Notes: generated from the letters alone by a model not told the origin. A stretch of DNA of 64,000 nucleotides from Thermovorax subterraneus (GCA_021608145.1 JAKIHM010000007.1:22295-86294), one strand, 5' to 3'; positions 54,578-63,673 are shown, counted from the first letter of the stretch. Made by a program: numbers and translations.

Positions 54578-54672
54578 GGGGGCAGATAGGTCCTGGTGGG
54601 TCTCCTGGTCTTCAAAACCAGCGTCGGGGGAAAAACCTCCGAGGTGGGTTCGATTCCCACATGCTCCCGCCA
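54578..54672 (+). tRNA. selC: tRNA-Sec (anticodon UCA)
   Basis: A 95-base tRNA with anticodon arm CTGGT-CTTCAAA-ACCAG (anticodon TCA), a long variable arm (GGGGG/CCTCC), T arm GTGGG-TTCGATT-CCCAC and a genome-encoded CCA end. The acceptor is G-rich with one G-T pair and extends beyond 7 pairs if the flanking bases are counted, so the exact 5' end is uncertain by a base or two. A TATAAT lies at 54563-54568. Just downstream of selB. Confidence 0.95.
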
Positions 54673-54684
54673 AATTCGGAATTT

Positions 54685-54720
54685 TGGCTTTCAGATGAAT
54701 CTGAAAGCCTTTTTTTAATA
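54685..54720 (+). terminator. Terminator of the sel cluster/tRNA-Sec
   Basis: GGCTTTCAGAT / ATCTGAAAGCC stem with a short loop followed by TTTTTTT. Confidence 0.9.
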
Positions 54721-54747
54721 GCAATCATTTCCAGGGAGGGGGTAGAT

Positions 54748-55398
54748 TTGCATAAAGTAGCTTGGAGCAGCTCCCATGGCGAATTCCTTATTAGCGATTC
54801 TTACTATTTTTCAATTTTGAAAAGGGAAGCCCAAAAACGAGGTATAGAAATAATAGAAGTAGCGGATTTTGATGAATTGTTTTCCTATCCGGTGATTGTA
54901 TTCAACTATAGCGAACGCCCCTTTGATGAACAGGAGATCGAAATCATAGAGAGGGCGGTAAAGCAGGGGAAGCGCATTCTATTTACCGGCCATTTCAACA
55001 ACAAGGACAACGTGGCAAGGATAGCGAATGAAGTCAGCGCAAGATTCGGCCTCAGGTTAAAAGAAGATGAAGTGGTGGATGATGAAAATTTTGCTTCGGA
55101 CGACTGCAGAATGGTTATAACTTCGCGAGTCGAGGCTTTCGGCGATGGTGTAAAAAGAGTAGTTTTCCCTTACAGCGCACCTGTAGAAATTTTAAATTCG
55201 GAGGCGAAAGTTATTCTCAGGGGAGAGGACACTTCCCGAGACAGCTCTGGGAAAAGGGCTCCGATACTTGCTGCTCAACGTCCGCATCCTTCCGGAGGAA
55301 GTTTGGTGCTTTGCGGGAGCTGCCTTTTCTGGGACAACTATTCTATTTTGCGGGAGGACAACTTGAGCTTTTCGTTGAACCTGCTCACTTTTCGTTAA
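54748..55398 (+). CDS. Hypothetical 216-aa DUF4350-like protein
   Basis: A soluble protein whose first part (HGEFLISDSYYFSILKREAQKRG, in pieces) and VIVFNYSERPFDEQEIEIIERAVKQGKRILFTGHF look like DUF4350/GATase-type Rossmann folds that begin many periplasmic or surface proteins. It then ends without a transmembrane helix. TTG 54748 has AGGGAGGGGG upstream. It follows the sel terminator and converges on the BFN nuclease gene, overlapping it by 4 bases at the ends. Function unknown. Confidence 0.7.
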   Translation: MHKVAWSSSHGEFLISDSYYFSILKREAQKRGIEIIEVADFDELFSYPVIVFNYSERPFDEQEIEIIERAVKQGKRILFTGHFNNKDNVARIANEVSARFGLRLKEDEVVDDENFASDDCRMVITSRVEAFGDGVKRVVFPYSAPVEILNSEAKVILRGEDTSRDSSGKRAPILAAQRPHPSGGSLVLCGSCLFWDNYSILREDNLSFSLNLLTFR

Positions 55399-55811
55399 TC
55401 TTCGCTAGGTTCTATATCAGCGAGGTCATACGTAAATTCAACGAGCCTCGGCTTCATGAAAATCGGAGCACCGAATCGAAGGGCTAAGGCTATGGCGTCG
55501 CTGGGCCTCGAATCGATTACTAAATTTTTCCCATCGAGTGTAATGTGGATTTCTGCATAGTAAGTGTTATCCCTTATATCGGTTATAATTATCTTGTCAA
55601 GATTGCCTCCCATACTTTCGATTACGGATTTTAAAAGGTCATGGGTCAAGGGCCGCGGAGGCTTTATTCCCTGGAGAGGTAGGGCTATGTTGTGCGCCTC
55701 TAAGGGGCCGATGGCGATGGGCAGCACCTTCTTTTCCTCTTGATCCACGAGTAGTATCAGATATTCTCCCGCCGGGCTTGCGACAACCGATTTAACCTTC
55801 ATTTCAAGCAT
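55395..55811 (-). CDS. Bifunctional nuclease family protein (BFN, DUF151)
   Basis: A 138-aa DUF151 protein: LLVDQEEKKVLPIAIGPLEAHNIAL, RPLTHDLLKSVIESMGG and IDSRPSDAIALALRFGAPIF (each shown in part) are diagnostic. Members have RNase/DNase activity in some organisms. ATG 55811 is chosen because AGAGGTGGT is just upstream; a GTG three codons earlier lies in the site. Convergent with the preceding gene. Confidence 0.9.
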   Translation of the reverse strand: MLEMKVKSVVASPAGEYLILLVDQEEKKVLPIAIGPLEAHNIALPLQGIKPPRPLTHDLLKSVIESMGGNLDKIIITDIRDNTYYAEIHITLDGKNLVIDSRPSDAIALALRFGAPIFMKPRLVEFTYDLADIEPSED

Positions 55812-55890
55812 TTTTACCACCTCTTACATTATTCAAGATTAATTATAGCATTATTTATTAAAAAATAGTAAATTTGGGATGCAAGAAATT

Positions 55891-55972
55891 TTGCACAAGG
55901 TGCAATACTATTTGGCATTTCTTTAAAAAAAGCTGTGTTCAGGAGTGTTTTTGTGTTGGTATGAAAATTGCT
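55891..55972 (+). promoter_or_regulatory. Sigma-54 promoter and upstream palindrome for lat
   Basis: TTGGTAT-N5-TTGCT (55956-55972) fits the -24/-12 form TTGGCAC-N5-TTGCW with GG and GC ten bases apart. About 50 bases upstream is a perfect palindrome TTGCAC-AAG-GTGCAA (55891-55905), a likely binding site for a sigma-54 activator. No activator gene is in the window. Confidence 0.75.
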
Positions 55973-56055
55973 GGATATCATGGTTGAAAAATTTTTTTAA
56001 AGTGTTTAATATATTGTTTAATATATTAAATTATGCATGATGAGAGGTGGTAAAA

Positions 56056-57393
56056 ATGCTTAAACATGAAGACGTCATTCCGACATTAGAAAAATACATG
56101 CTGGTTGACGGTTTTCCAGTTGTTGTGGATATGGAAAAGTCCCATGGCTGTCGTATAGTCGATGCAAGAGACGGCCGCGAATATCTGGACTTTTACACTT
56201 TTTTTGCATCATTGCCCTTGGGGTTTAATCATCCAAAACTAGCAAATGAAGAATTCAAGGAGAGGGTATTCAGAGCGGCTGTAAATAAGGTCGCGAATTC
56301 GGACATTTATACAATTGAAATGGCTCAGTTTGTAAAGACCTTCATGGAATTTGCTGCACCAGATGGCTTCGATCATCTATTTCTAATAGATACCGGCACC
56401 CTTGCGGTGGAAAATGCGCTGAAAGTCGCAATGGACTGGAAGGTAAGAAAAAATATAGAAAAGGGATACAAGGAGAGCGAACAAAAAGGTACGAAGGTAA
56501 TTCATTTCAAAGAGGCTTTCCACGGGCGAAGCGGTTACACTTTATCCCTTACGAATACAGCAGACCCGAGAAAACATAAGTATTTTACCAAATTCAACGA
56601 CTGGCCGCGCATACTTAACCCCAAGATCGTATGGCCGCTCGAAAAACACCTGGAAGAAGTCAAAAAGGCCGAACAAGAAGCGTTAAAGCAGATAAAGGAA
56701 GCCATTGCGGAAAGTCCCGACGACATCTGTGCCATTATAATAGAGCCCATTCAGGGAGAAGGCGGAGACAACCATTTTAGGCCGGAATTTTTGAAAAGCT
56801 TAAGGGAAATCTGCGACGAACACGAGATTATGCTGATATTTGATGAAGTGCAGTGCGGTATGGGTATAACGGGGAAAATGTGGGCTTTTCAGAACTTCGG
56901 AGTTGAACCGGATATATTTGCTTTTGGCAAAAAATCCCAGGTTTGCGGCATCTTGTCCAATCGCCGGGTGGATGAGGTCGAGAAAAATTGTTTTGTGGAA
57001 AGCAGCCGGATAAACTCCACATGGGGCGGAAATATAGTCGATATGGTGAGGGCTACAAGGATTATTGAAGTGATGATTGAAGATAAGGTGCTCGAACACG
57101 TAAACAGAGTATCGCCGGTGCTCCACAAATACCTCCATGCTCTAGAGGATGAGTTCCCAAACCTGGTGAGCAACGTGAGATATAGAGGGTTAATGGCGGC
57201 TTTTGACCTGCCCGATGCGGAATTGAGGAACAAATTCCACAGGCTTTGCTTTGAAGAAAAGATGCTGGTTTTAACTACTGGGATAAAAGGAATACGATTG
57301 AGGCCTATCCTAACTGTTAGTGAGGAAGACTTAGAAGATGGGTACAACCGCCTGAGGAACGCATTAAGAAAACTTAGCTTGCAAAAAGGTTAA
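56056..57393 (+). CDS. lat: L-lysine 6-aminotransferase
   Basis: A 445-aa fold-type I PLP aminotransferase of the LAT type. MLVDGFPVVVDMEKSHG, SLPLGFNHP, the IEPIQGEGGDNHFRP block, DEVQCGMGITGKMWA and the PLP lysine in FGKKSQVCG (K292/293) are typical. It transfers the epsilon-amino group of lysine to 2-oxoglutarate, giving piperideine-6-carboxylate. AGAGGTGG precedes ATG 56056; GTG 56047 overlaps that site. It is the only gene of its transcript and lies behind a sigma-54-like promoter. Confidence 0.93.
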   Translation: MLKHEDVIPTLEKYMLVDGFPVVVDMEKSHGCRIVDARDGREYLDFYTFFASLPLGFNHPKLANEEFKERVFRAAVNKVANSDIYTIEMAQFVKTFMEFAAPDGFDHLFLIDTGTLAVENALKVAMDWKVRKNIEKGYKESEQKGTKVIHFKEAFHGRSGYTLSLTNTADPRKHKYFTKFNDWPRILNPKIVWPLEKHLEEVKKAEQEALKQIKEAIAESPDDICAIIIEPIQGEGGDNHFRPEFLKSLREICDEHEIMLIFDEVQCGMGITGKMWAFQNFGVEPDIFAFGKKSQVCGILSNRRVDEVEKNCFVESSRINSTWGGNIVDMVRATRIIEVMIEDKVLEHVNRVSPVLHKYLHALEDEFPNLVSNVRYRGLMAAFDLPDAELRNKFHRLCFEEKMLVLTTGIKGIRLRPILTVSEEDLEDGYNRLRNALRKLSLQKG

Positions 57394-57397
57394 TGTC

Positions 57398-57431
57398 CAT
57401 ATAAAGCCCGCTGAGAAAGCGGGCTTTTTGC
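57398..57431 (+). terminator. Terminator of lat
   Basis: AAAGCCCGCT / AGCGGGCTTT stem with GAGAA loop, then TTGC. Confidence 0.85.
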
Positions 57432-57435
57432 TTTA

Positions 57436-57465
57436 TTGGCAAACCACTGATCGACAAGGTATAAT
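57436..57465 (+). promoter_or_regulatory. Sigma-A promoter of the MATE gene
   Basis: TTGGCA (57436-57441), 18 bases, TATAAT (57460-57465), 41 bases before ATG 57506. Confidence 0.7.
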
Positions 57466-57505
57466 ATAATTCGGTCGTCAAAAATCGCATCAGCGGAGGA
57501 TTCCC

Positions 57506-58861
57506 ATGAAAGGAGTACAACAAGCCGTAAAAACAATTTCCCTACGAAAAAAGATAATGAAGTTGGCGCTTCCTGCAATTCTTGAAATGATATCAGGCAC
57601 CGTCGTTTGGGTAGCTGATACAGCGATGATTGGACGTTTGAGCGCCGAAGCGTTGAGTGCTGTCGGGTTAGGAGGACAGCTTGCATTTAACGTAACTTAT
57701 ATTTTCGGTACTTTAGGCGATGGGGCTTTGGCGATGGTATCGAGGTCCATAGGTGGGGGAGATAAAAAGAGGGCCAATTATGTTTCTGAGCAGGCTTTGA
57801 TTATGTCCGCATGTCTGGGTATAATTCTCACTATAATTTATTTTTTTGGTGCTGAATGGATTTTTGGGCTGTTAACTGATGACCCTGAAGTTATAGTACT
57901 TGGAACGAAATATATGAAGATCCTTGCTTTTGCTGTAACCTTCATGGTGCCCACCTATGTGGTCAATTGTGCATTGAGAGGGGCGGGAAACGCAGTCGTT
58001 CCTATGCTATCGGCTGCGATAGGAAATTTTCTTAACATAGTAGGGGATTACGCTTTTATCTTCGGAAACTTCGGTTTTCCGAGGATGGAAGTTGAGGGGG
58101 CGGCTCTAGCTACGGCGCTTTCACAAATTGTCGCGGCAATGATTACTTTGGGCTATGCCGGTTCGGGGCGGGCTAATGTTACAATAAACTTCAATAAACT
58201 CGCTCTTCCCGATTTAAAATTGATGCGGGGGCTCTTTTCGCTAAGTCTCCCTTCTTCCCTAGAGGAGCTCTCCTTTGGTGCGAGCAGGATGCTTTCCTCT
58301 ATATGGATAAACAGGCTGGGTACGATGGCTTTTGCTGCCCATCAGGTCGCGGTAACCGGGGAATCCCTCTCTTTTATGCCAGGGTATGGTTTTTCTGTGG
58401 CTGCTTCGGCGATAGTTGGGCAAAGCTTGGGGGCAAAAGAAGAAAAAGTAGCCGAAAAAGCTGCATGGGAAGCTGCCAGGCTCTCGGCCATCCTCATGGG
58501 GATGACGGCTGTTTTGTTTTTCCTGGTACCGGAAAAGATAACAGGTGTTTTTACGAACATTCCGGAAGTGAGGTGCCTTGCAGCAAGATGCTTAAGGATC
58601 GGCGCGTTGGAGCAGGTTAGCATCGCGTATTCTATGACACTTGCAGGGGCGCTCAGGGGAGCCGGAGATACTAGAGGGCCTTTTCAGGTTACTCTGATAA
58701 GTTTGTGGCTCGTGAGGATACCCTTGATTTTTCTTGTCGTATTTGTGTTTAAGGCAAGCCTAGAATTCGTATGGGTGATTACTGTTTTGCAGTATTTTAT
58801 AGAAGCCGTTTTGATGGGCAGAAGGTTTAAAAAAGGTGAATGGAAAAAAATAACAATATAG
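57506..58861 (+). CDS. MATE-family multidrug/Na+ antiporter
   Basis: A 451-aa protein with about twelve hydrophobic helices in two MatE halves. The first half begins LALPAILEMISGTVVWVADTAMIG (in part) and the second repeats the pattern after residue ~245. It would expel cationic compounds using a Na+ or H+ gradient. GCGGAGGA precedes ATG 57506. Single-gene transcript. Confidence 0.92.
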   Translation: MKGVQQAVKTISLRKKIMKLALPAILEMISGTVVWVADTAMIGRLSAEALSAVGLGGQLAFNVTYIFGTLGDGALAMVSRSIGGGDKKRANYVSEQALIMSACLGIILTIIYFFGAEWIFGLLTDDPEVIVLGTKYMKILAFAVTFMVPTYVVNCALRGAGNAVVPMLSAAIGNFLNIVGDYAFIFGNFGFPRMEVEGAALATALSQIVAAMITLGYAGSGRANVTINFNKLALPDLKLMRGLFSLSLPSSLEELSFGASRMLSSIWINRLGTMAFAAHQVAVTGESLSFMPGYGFSVAASAIVGQSLGAKEEKVAEKAAWEAARLSAILMGMTAVLFFLVPEKITGVFTNIPEVRCLAARCLRIGALEQVSIAYSMTLAGALRGAGDTRGPFQVTLISLWLVRIPLIFLVVFVFKASLEFVWVITVLQYFIEAVLMGRRFKKGEWKKITI

Positions 58862-58882
58862 GATGGGTATATATTGGAGTAC

Positions 58883-58911
58883 TTGACATATAATATATAA
58901 AAAATTAATAT
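58883..58911 (+). promoter_or_regulatory. Promoter of the 3D/G5-domain gene
   Basis: TTGACA (58883-58888), 17 bases, TAATAT (58906-58911). Confidence 0.75.
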
Positions 58912-58966
58912 ATAGTAGAGGATTTTTTGAATCCCGATGAGGAAGTATAAAAGAGGAGGAGTTTTT

Positions 58967-59926
58967 TTGCAGACAAAAACTCGGCTATGGGTCATCACCC
59001 TGGTCGCCGCAGCGGGAATTGCATTAGCCCTGTGGGGACACCATAGCAGGGAGAAAAATGTGACTATTTTAGACGCCGGGAAAAAAATCGAAGTTAAGAC
59101 GTATAAATCGACCGTCGAGGATTTGCTGAAAGAAAAGAATATTTCGATTTCGGAAAATGACGTGGTCATACCCGATGCATCTTCGAAACTCACGGATGGT
59201 TGCATAATTCAAATAAAGCGGGCTTTTGATGTGAAAATTACCGCGGATGGGGAAGAATTTGAAGTAAAAACACAGCCAGATACGGTGGAAAACATTGTGA
59301 AAAAAGCAGGAATAAAGCTCGGTGAAAAAGACAAGGTTGAACCTGCAAAGGCTGCTTATGTAGAAAGTCCCGCAACCATAAAGGTCATCAGAGTGGAGGA
59401 AAAAGTCATAGAGGAATTGAGAAAAATACCCTATGATAAGGTGTCGCGGGTGGATTATGACCTTCCCATAGGGCAAACAAAACTGGTGCAAAAAGGTCAG
59501 GATGGCCAGGAGAAGGTTGTGACGAAGATTAGGTTGGAAGATGGGAAGGTGGTAGAGAAAAGTACAGAAAAAATCGTGATAAAGCCAGCCGTGCCGGAAA
59601 TCGTTGTAAAGGGAGGCCTAATGGTCGCATCCCGTGGAGGTGTGGAATTTGAATATACTAAAAAGCTTCGGATGCTGGCTACGGCTTATACACATACCGG
59701 AAGTCGAACTGCGACCGGCACGGTGCCCCGGGTAGGAGTCGTTGCGGTGGACCCCGATGTGATACCGCTGGGGACCACACTATATGTAGAAGGTTACGGC
59801 TTTGCGAGAGCCGAAGATACGGGTTCTGCCATACAGGGCAACAGGATAGACATTTTCGTTGAAACCGAGGCTCTAGCGCGCCGGTTCGGACGCAGATGGG
59901 TGGATGTATATATTTTGAAAAAATAG
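58967..59926 (+). CDS. 3D-domain cell-wall protein with DUF348 repeats and G5 domain (YabE-like)
   Basis: A 319-aa secreted or anchored protein: signal/helix (residues ~8-24), two DUF348 repeats (~30-115), a G5 domain (residues ~135-215) and a C-terminal 3D domain with ATAYTHTGSRTATGT and the three catalytic-type Asp including VDPDVIPLG, EDTGSAIQG and NRIDIFV. Such proteins are YabE/RpfB-like murein-acting enzymes. TTG 58967 has AGAGGAGGAG 6 bases upstream; an ATG at 58937 precedes that site. Confidence 0.9.
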   Translation: MQTKTRLWVITLVAAAGIALALWGHHSREKNVTILDAGKKIEVKTYKSTVEDLLKEKNISISENDVVIPDASSKLTDGCIIQIKRAFDVKITADGEEFEVKTQPDTVENIVKKAGIKLGEKDKVEPAKAAYVESPATIKVIRVEEKVIEELRKIPYDKVSRVDYDLPIGQTKLVQKGQDGQEKVVTKIRLEDGKVVEKSTEKIVIKPAVPEIVVKGGLMVASRGGVEFEYTKKLRMLATAYTHTGSRTATGTVPRVGVVAVDPDVIPLGTTLYVEGYGFARAEDTGSAIQGNRIDIFVETEALARRFGRRWVDVYILKK

Positions 59927-59968
59927 AAAATGGGCTTGTCCGCGTTTTTTCGGGCAAGCCCATTTTTT
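59927..59968 (+). terminator. Bidirectional terminator between convergent genes
   Basis: AAAATGGGCTTG / CAAGCCCATTTT long stem; T tracts on either side. Confidence 0.9.
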
Positions 59969-59972
59969 GCAT

Positions 59973-61214
59973 TTACTTTTTCTTCTTTTGGAAGTACCTA
60001 TAGGAATTAAGGTAATTGTGGTTTCGACGGCGCCTGTACCTTTTTATGCCCACCGATATTCGAAAAGGCACATAAATTAGTCCGATCAGAAGGGACGGCC
60101 AGAACCACCAGCGGGTGTAAATTTTGCGGGGTACATCGGCAGCCGCTACGAGGGGTATGCTCCCGATTTTCGCTCCGTCCTGGTAAAATTCGAGGGTTCC
60201 CAGCACCTGGCCTTTGGCAACGGGTGCTTTAATGTCGGCAGGTATGTTTTTTTTGATTTCTATGGGGGCACTTCCTCTTTCGACTACGGCGGAAAAATCT
60301 GCCGAAGTAACTAAATCCACGGGAGTTCCGAACCTGACCGGTAGTTTTTCAACTACTTCGCCTTTCTTAATCAATTCTCTTTTTTCAAAGTTATTAAATC
60401 CGTACTCGAGCAAAGCTTTTGCGTCCGCGTATATATTTCGGCCTTGAGATTTTAAGACTACTGCCAAAAGCTGCCAACCGTTTCTCGTCGCCGAGGCCAC
60501 TATGGTCTGTCCGGCCGAACGGGTGTAACCGGTTTTCACCCCGTCGGCACCTTCAAAATTCCATAAAAGCTTGTTGTGATTTATCAGAGTTCTGTCCCAT
60601 TCCTTGCCCTGCCATGGGATGTAAAAAGTTTTGGTGGCTACTATTTTCCTGAATTCGGGATGGTTTAACAGGGCATACCTGGCAATTAAAGCCAGGTCGT
60701 AAGCTGTTGTGTAATGGTTTTTGTCAGGTAGGCCGCTAGGATTTACGAAATTTGTGTTTTCAGCCCCGAGGCTTTTCGCCTTTTCGTTCATCAATTTAGC
60801 AAAATCCGATACACTTCCTGCTATGTGCTGGGCTATGGCTACTGCGGCGTCATTTCCCGAATTGAGCATCATGCCGTAGAGCAGCTGTTCGAGAGTAAGC
60901 CTTTCCCCTTCTTCCAGGTATATGCGGCTTCCATCGACTAAAGTAGGTTCCTTCCTAATAGTGACGGTGTCCGATAGATTCCCTCTTTCAAGAGCGAGCA
61001 CTGCAGTCATAATTTTAGTAGTGCTAGCTGGCTCCAGTTTCTGATTAGCGTTTTTTTCGTAAAGAACCTGTCCGGTCTTTACATCCATTAAAACTCCTGC
61101 GACCCCTACTATGGAAGGAGGTGAAGGTAATGATGCGGCCTGCGACTTTTCTGTCGTTATGAGCACAAAGAAAATCAAAATTGCAAATAATTTATGACAT
61201 ACTGACCTTGTCAT
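59973..61214 (-). CDS. dacF: D-alanyl-D-alanine carboxypeptidase (PBP5/DacF type)
   Basis: A 413-aa serine carboxypeptidase: signal peptide (residues 1-26), S-x-x-K in PASTTKIMTAV, SGN in NSGNDAAVAIA, KTG in GVKTGYTRSAG, a C-terminal PBP5_C beta domain (~290-360) and a C-terminal helix with a basic tail that anchors it. It removes the terminal D-Ala from stem peptides; spore-cortex members exist. Which DacF/DacB subtype is not decided by sequence. Confidence 0.92.
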   Translation of the reverse strand: MTRSVCHKLFAILIFFVLITTEKSQAASLPSPPSIVGVAGVLMDVKTGQVLYEKNANQKLEPASTTKIMTAVLALERGNLSDTVTIRKEPTLVDGSRIYLEEGERLTLEQLLYGMMLNSGNDAAVAIAQHIAGSVSDFAKLMNEKAKSLGAENTNFVNPSGLPDKNHYTTAYDLALIARYALLNHPEFRKIVATKTFYIPWQGKEWDRTLINHNKLLWNFEGADGVKTGYTRSAGQTIVASATRNGWQLLAVVLKSQGRNIYADAKALLEYGFNNFEKRELIKKGEVVEKLPVRFGTPVDLVTSADFSAVVERGSAPIEIKKNIPADIKAPVAKGQVLGTLEFYQDGAKIGSIPLVAAADVPRKIYTRWWFWPSLLIGLIYVPFRISVGIKRYRRRRNHNYLNSYRYFQKKKK

Positions 61215-61346
61215 CTGGCACCTCTCAGCGGGTACTATTTGACCTTTTTTAGTATAACAAAAAACTGAAGAAAAGCAAAGTCGGAATAAAAAATGCGTAA
61301 AATCTCAAAATATATTAAGTAAAAAATAAAACAGGAGGGGCATAAG

Positions 61347-61763
61347 GTGGCAAGAACCGAGATAAAGACGGCCGGGTTTATGGTAAATTTTCAAGACCTA
61401 CTGGACAATGTGATGAACGGTTTAAAAGCCATTGAGGAAGATTTTGACGAGGCTTTGCAGAAGTTTCTTATAAAATCTTCAGGGCAAATACAATTGAGTA
61501 AAAAATTGGAAGAAATCTCATTGATCGTAGAATTTATAAAAACCCAAAATTCAAGCGAAGATGAGGAGGAAATAAAAAATCTTGTAAAAGCTATAAAAAG
61601 GAAGTTTTATGAATGCATCGAGCTATTGATGTGTCAAATCCACAAAAGCATGATGAGAGCAGTGGAGTCCCTGAACGAAGCCCAAGAGGGCATCGTGATG
61701 GCGGACAAACTACATAAGTTGATGAAAAGTTTGGTGAGGCTAGAAAGGGTGATCGAAGAGTGA
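61347..61763 (+). CDS. Hypothetical 138-aa helical protein coupled to a YetF-family gene
   Basis: Not recognised. Entirely helical and coiled-coil-like: NFQDLLDNVMNGLKAIEEDFDEAL, ISLIVEFIK, MMRAVESLNEAQEGI (partial quotes). No signal or transmembrane segment. AGGAGGGG lies before GTG 61347. Its last codon overlaps the GTG of the membrane gene (GTGA), so the two are co-translated and may work together. Confidence 0.75.
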   Translation: MARTEIKTAGFMVNFQDLLDNVMNGLKAIEEDFDEALQKFLIKSSGQIQLSKKLEEISLIVEFIKTQNSSEDEEEIKNLVKAIKRKFYECIELLMCQIHKSMMRAVESLNEAQEGIVMADKLHKLMKSLVRLERVIEE

Positions 61764-62705
61764 GCGGGCAATTAAAGGAATTTGCTATGCTTTCTTTGCG
61801 CTCGGTCATTCTTTTTACTGTCAGCCTGATTCTCGTTCGAATTATGGGCAAGAGAACCATAGCCCAGCTTTCACCCTTCGATCTTATCCTGATTATCATA
61901 ATGGGGTCTGCCATTGCCATACCGTTGGAGGATTTGAAAATAGCCTTGAGGTTCGGAATAGTACCGGTAGTAGTGATGTCAATTTTAAATTACCTTATAG
62001 CAATAATGATAACTAAAAATAGGAAATTAGAAAACATTCTGCAGGGGACTTCGACTGTCCTCATAAAGGACGGGGAAGTAATCCCAAAGAATCTAAAAAA
62101 AGAGCGAATTACCGTAGCGGACCTCTTAATTCTCCTAAGGGAAAAAAATATAACGGACATAAATGATGTCCAGGAAGCTACGATCGAGCCCAACGGAAAG
62201 CTCAGCATATTGAAAAAAAAAGGAAAGGGAAGCCGTTACGCCTAAAGACTTGGGATTGACCGCTTCGCAGGGTATCTTTCCCATATTGGTTGTCCACCAG
62301 GGGAGGGTAGTAAAGGATAATCTCGAAATTCTGGGAGTAGGAGTCGAGGCTTTGCTTTCCGAATTGAGGAAAAAGGGAATAAGCCGCCTCTCGGAAGTCA
62401 AAGCCGCCTGGTTCGACGAGGAAGGACGGCTTGAGACAGATGTTATGGCAGAAGACAACTTTAAAAAGAGAACAGGAAGGCACGACGGCTTTTTCAGCAA
62501 ACTGGGAGTAAGCGCCGAAAGTATAAAAAAAGAATTCGGCGTCGACCCTTACTTATTTCTAGATGCCGTATCCTTGGGATTAAAGGATGAGGAGATATCC
62601 AATTTACTGGGTTATGAAGTTAAAAAGGTCAAAGAACTCAGGGCAAGGCTCGGAGATGTCGGGAGCGAAATCGGGCTATATTACAAAAAAGACCTTCCAC
62701 AATGA
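61760..62705 (+). CDS. YetF-family (DUF421) membrane protein, split by a frameshift at an A9 run
   Basis: The N-terminal part has three helices (FTVSLILVRIMGKRT, LSPFDLILIIIMGSA) and the first YetF soluble domain (LIKDGEVIPKNLKKERI, LLILLREKNI). The frame ends at 62245 with a tail KGSRYA. The C-terminal YetF domain (PKDLGLTASQGIFPILVVHQG) continues in the next frame to 62705 and adds a longer-than-usual end. The switch lies at nine A residues (62213-62221): with eight the two parts would be one protein of about 314 aa (LKKKEREAVTPKDLG). It may be a sequence error, a mutation or transcriptional slippage. Confidence 0.75.
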
Positions 62706-62709
62706 CAAT

Positions 62710-63375
62710 CTAAAAATTCGCGGCTTTTTTTTCGTCACCGTTCACAATGTGAGAAAGCTCAATCTTTTCTCCTTTTTTTATTATGACGAAATCGTTCTTA
62801 TCGTAAGGTCCGGTAAGAATCTTCTTAAGAAACTGCAAATCTCCTTCCTGGCTATCTACCTTCAGGCTGACCTTTTCTGCAAACTCCTGAATTTCCTTTA
62901 AATACTTTTCGGTATCGTAAGTGCCGGTTTCAAGGAGCGTGAATTTTGTGTAGTTTTTAAGCATTAGGCGGAACAATTTCTTTGTCCTCTCCTCACCGTA
63001 ACGTTCCAAAGCGATTTTGTATTCTTGTAGAATACTTGCCGGGCTTTCGATCCAGCGTCTTGTCAGGTAATACGCATCATTTAGCCGTTCCGATTTTAAC
63101 AGCATGGAAATGCAATCGTTTACCCTCGGGAAAATTAAATTGGCGGTGGTAGCCTTCAAGCCGAGGAGGGCGTTGCCGCAGTATCCGTAAGCCAGGATTA
63201 TGTTGTCGGTGCCTTCCAGGCTGTCGATAATTTCTTGAAGCTTAGACTTTAGGCGTTCAGGTTCCGAGTGATATCCTGAGTCCACCCAGATTACATGGTC
63301 TTGGGAATTAATTTCGTTCATTACTTGCTGCAATTCGTCTTGAATCATTCGGCATGCTATAATCGTGTTTTTCAT
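62710..63375 (-). CDS. DUF1638-family protein
   Basis: A 221-aa DUF1638 protein: IACRMIQDELQQVM start, DSGYHSEPERLKSKLQEIID, ILAYGYCGNALLGLKA with the Gly/Cys block and INDC-type RVNDCISMLL. Members often sit near corrinoid-dependent methyltransferases in acetogens and methanogens; their function is unknown. On the opposite side of its promoter region lies a broken UroD-type gene start (63533), so the pair looks like the end of another methyl-transfer locus. Confidence 0.88.
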   Translation of the reverse strand: MKNTIIACRMIQDELQQVMNEINSQDHVIWVDSGYHSEPERLKSKLQEIIDSLEGTDNIILAYGYCGNALLGLKATTANLIFPRVNDCISMLLKSERLNDAYYLTRRWIESPASILQEYKIALERYGEERTKKLFRLMLKNYTKFTLLETGTYDTEKYLKEIQEFAEKVSLKVDSQEGDLQFLKKILTGPYDKNDFVIIKKGEKIELSHIVNGDEKKAANF

Positions 63376-63532
63376 ATCTATCCCCGCTTTCGTGTTTTTC
63401 TTTACAATATTATGAAATAAAAGATATTGAAAATCAAGTTTGATTTTTTAGGAATATGATGTTTTCTAAAAGGTCAAAAACCTGTATAATAAAAATGAAT
63501 TTTTAAAATATACCGAGGCGGGTGGGCATCTG

Positions 63533-63673
63533 ATGGAAAACGCAAAGGTGCTGCAGCAGGAGCGGATAAGCATATATAGAGATTTATATGACGACAAGGT
63601 GCCGAAGAGAGTACGTCTGTGTCAAGAGGTTGTAGGTAAAAAATTTTTTAAGCTGACCTTCACCACTATTTAA
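63533..63673 (+). pseudogene. Truncated start of a UroD-family methyltransferase gene
   Basis: 46 codons from ATG 63533: ENAKVLQQERISIYRDLYDDKVPKRV resembles the N-terminus of UroD-type corrinoid methyltransferases (QER...AxxxKxPDRVP, here quoted in parts). After VVGKKFFK the similarity ends and the frame stops at 63671-63673. A TATAAT lies upstream at about 63484. The rest of a ~350-aa gene is absent, apparently removed at a junction near 63630. Confidence 0.55.

Noticed and set aside
54574..54747. Upstream extension of the DUF4350-like gene through the tRNA-Sec
   Set aside because: It would translate the tRNA and its terminator; TTG 54748 has its own ribosome site.
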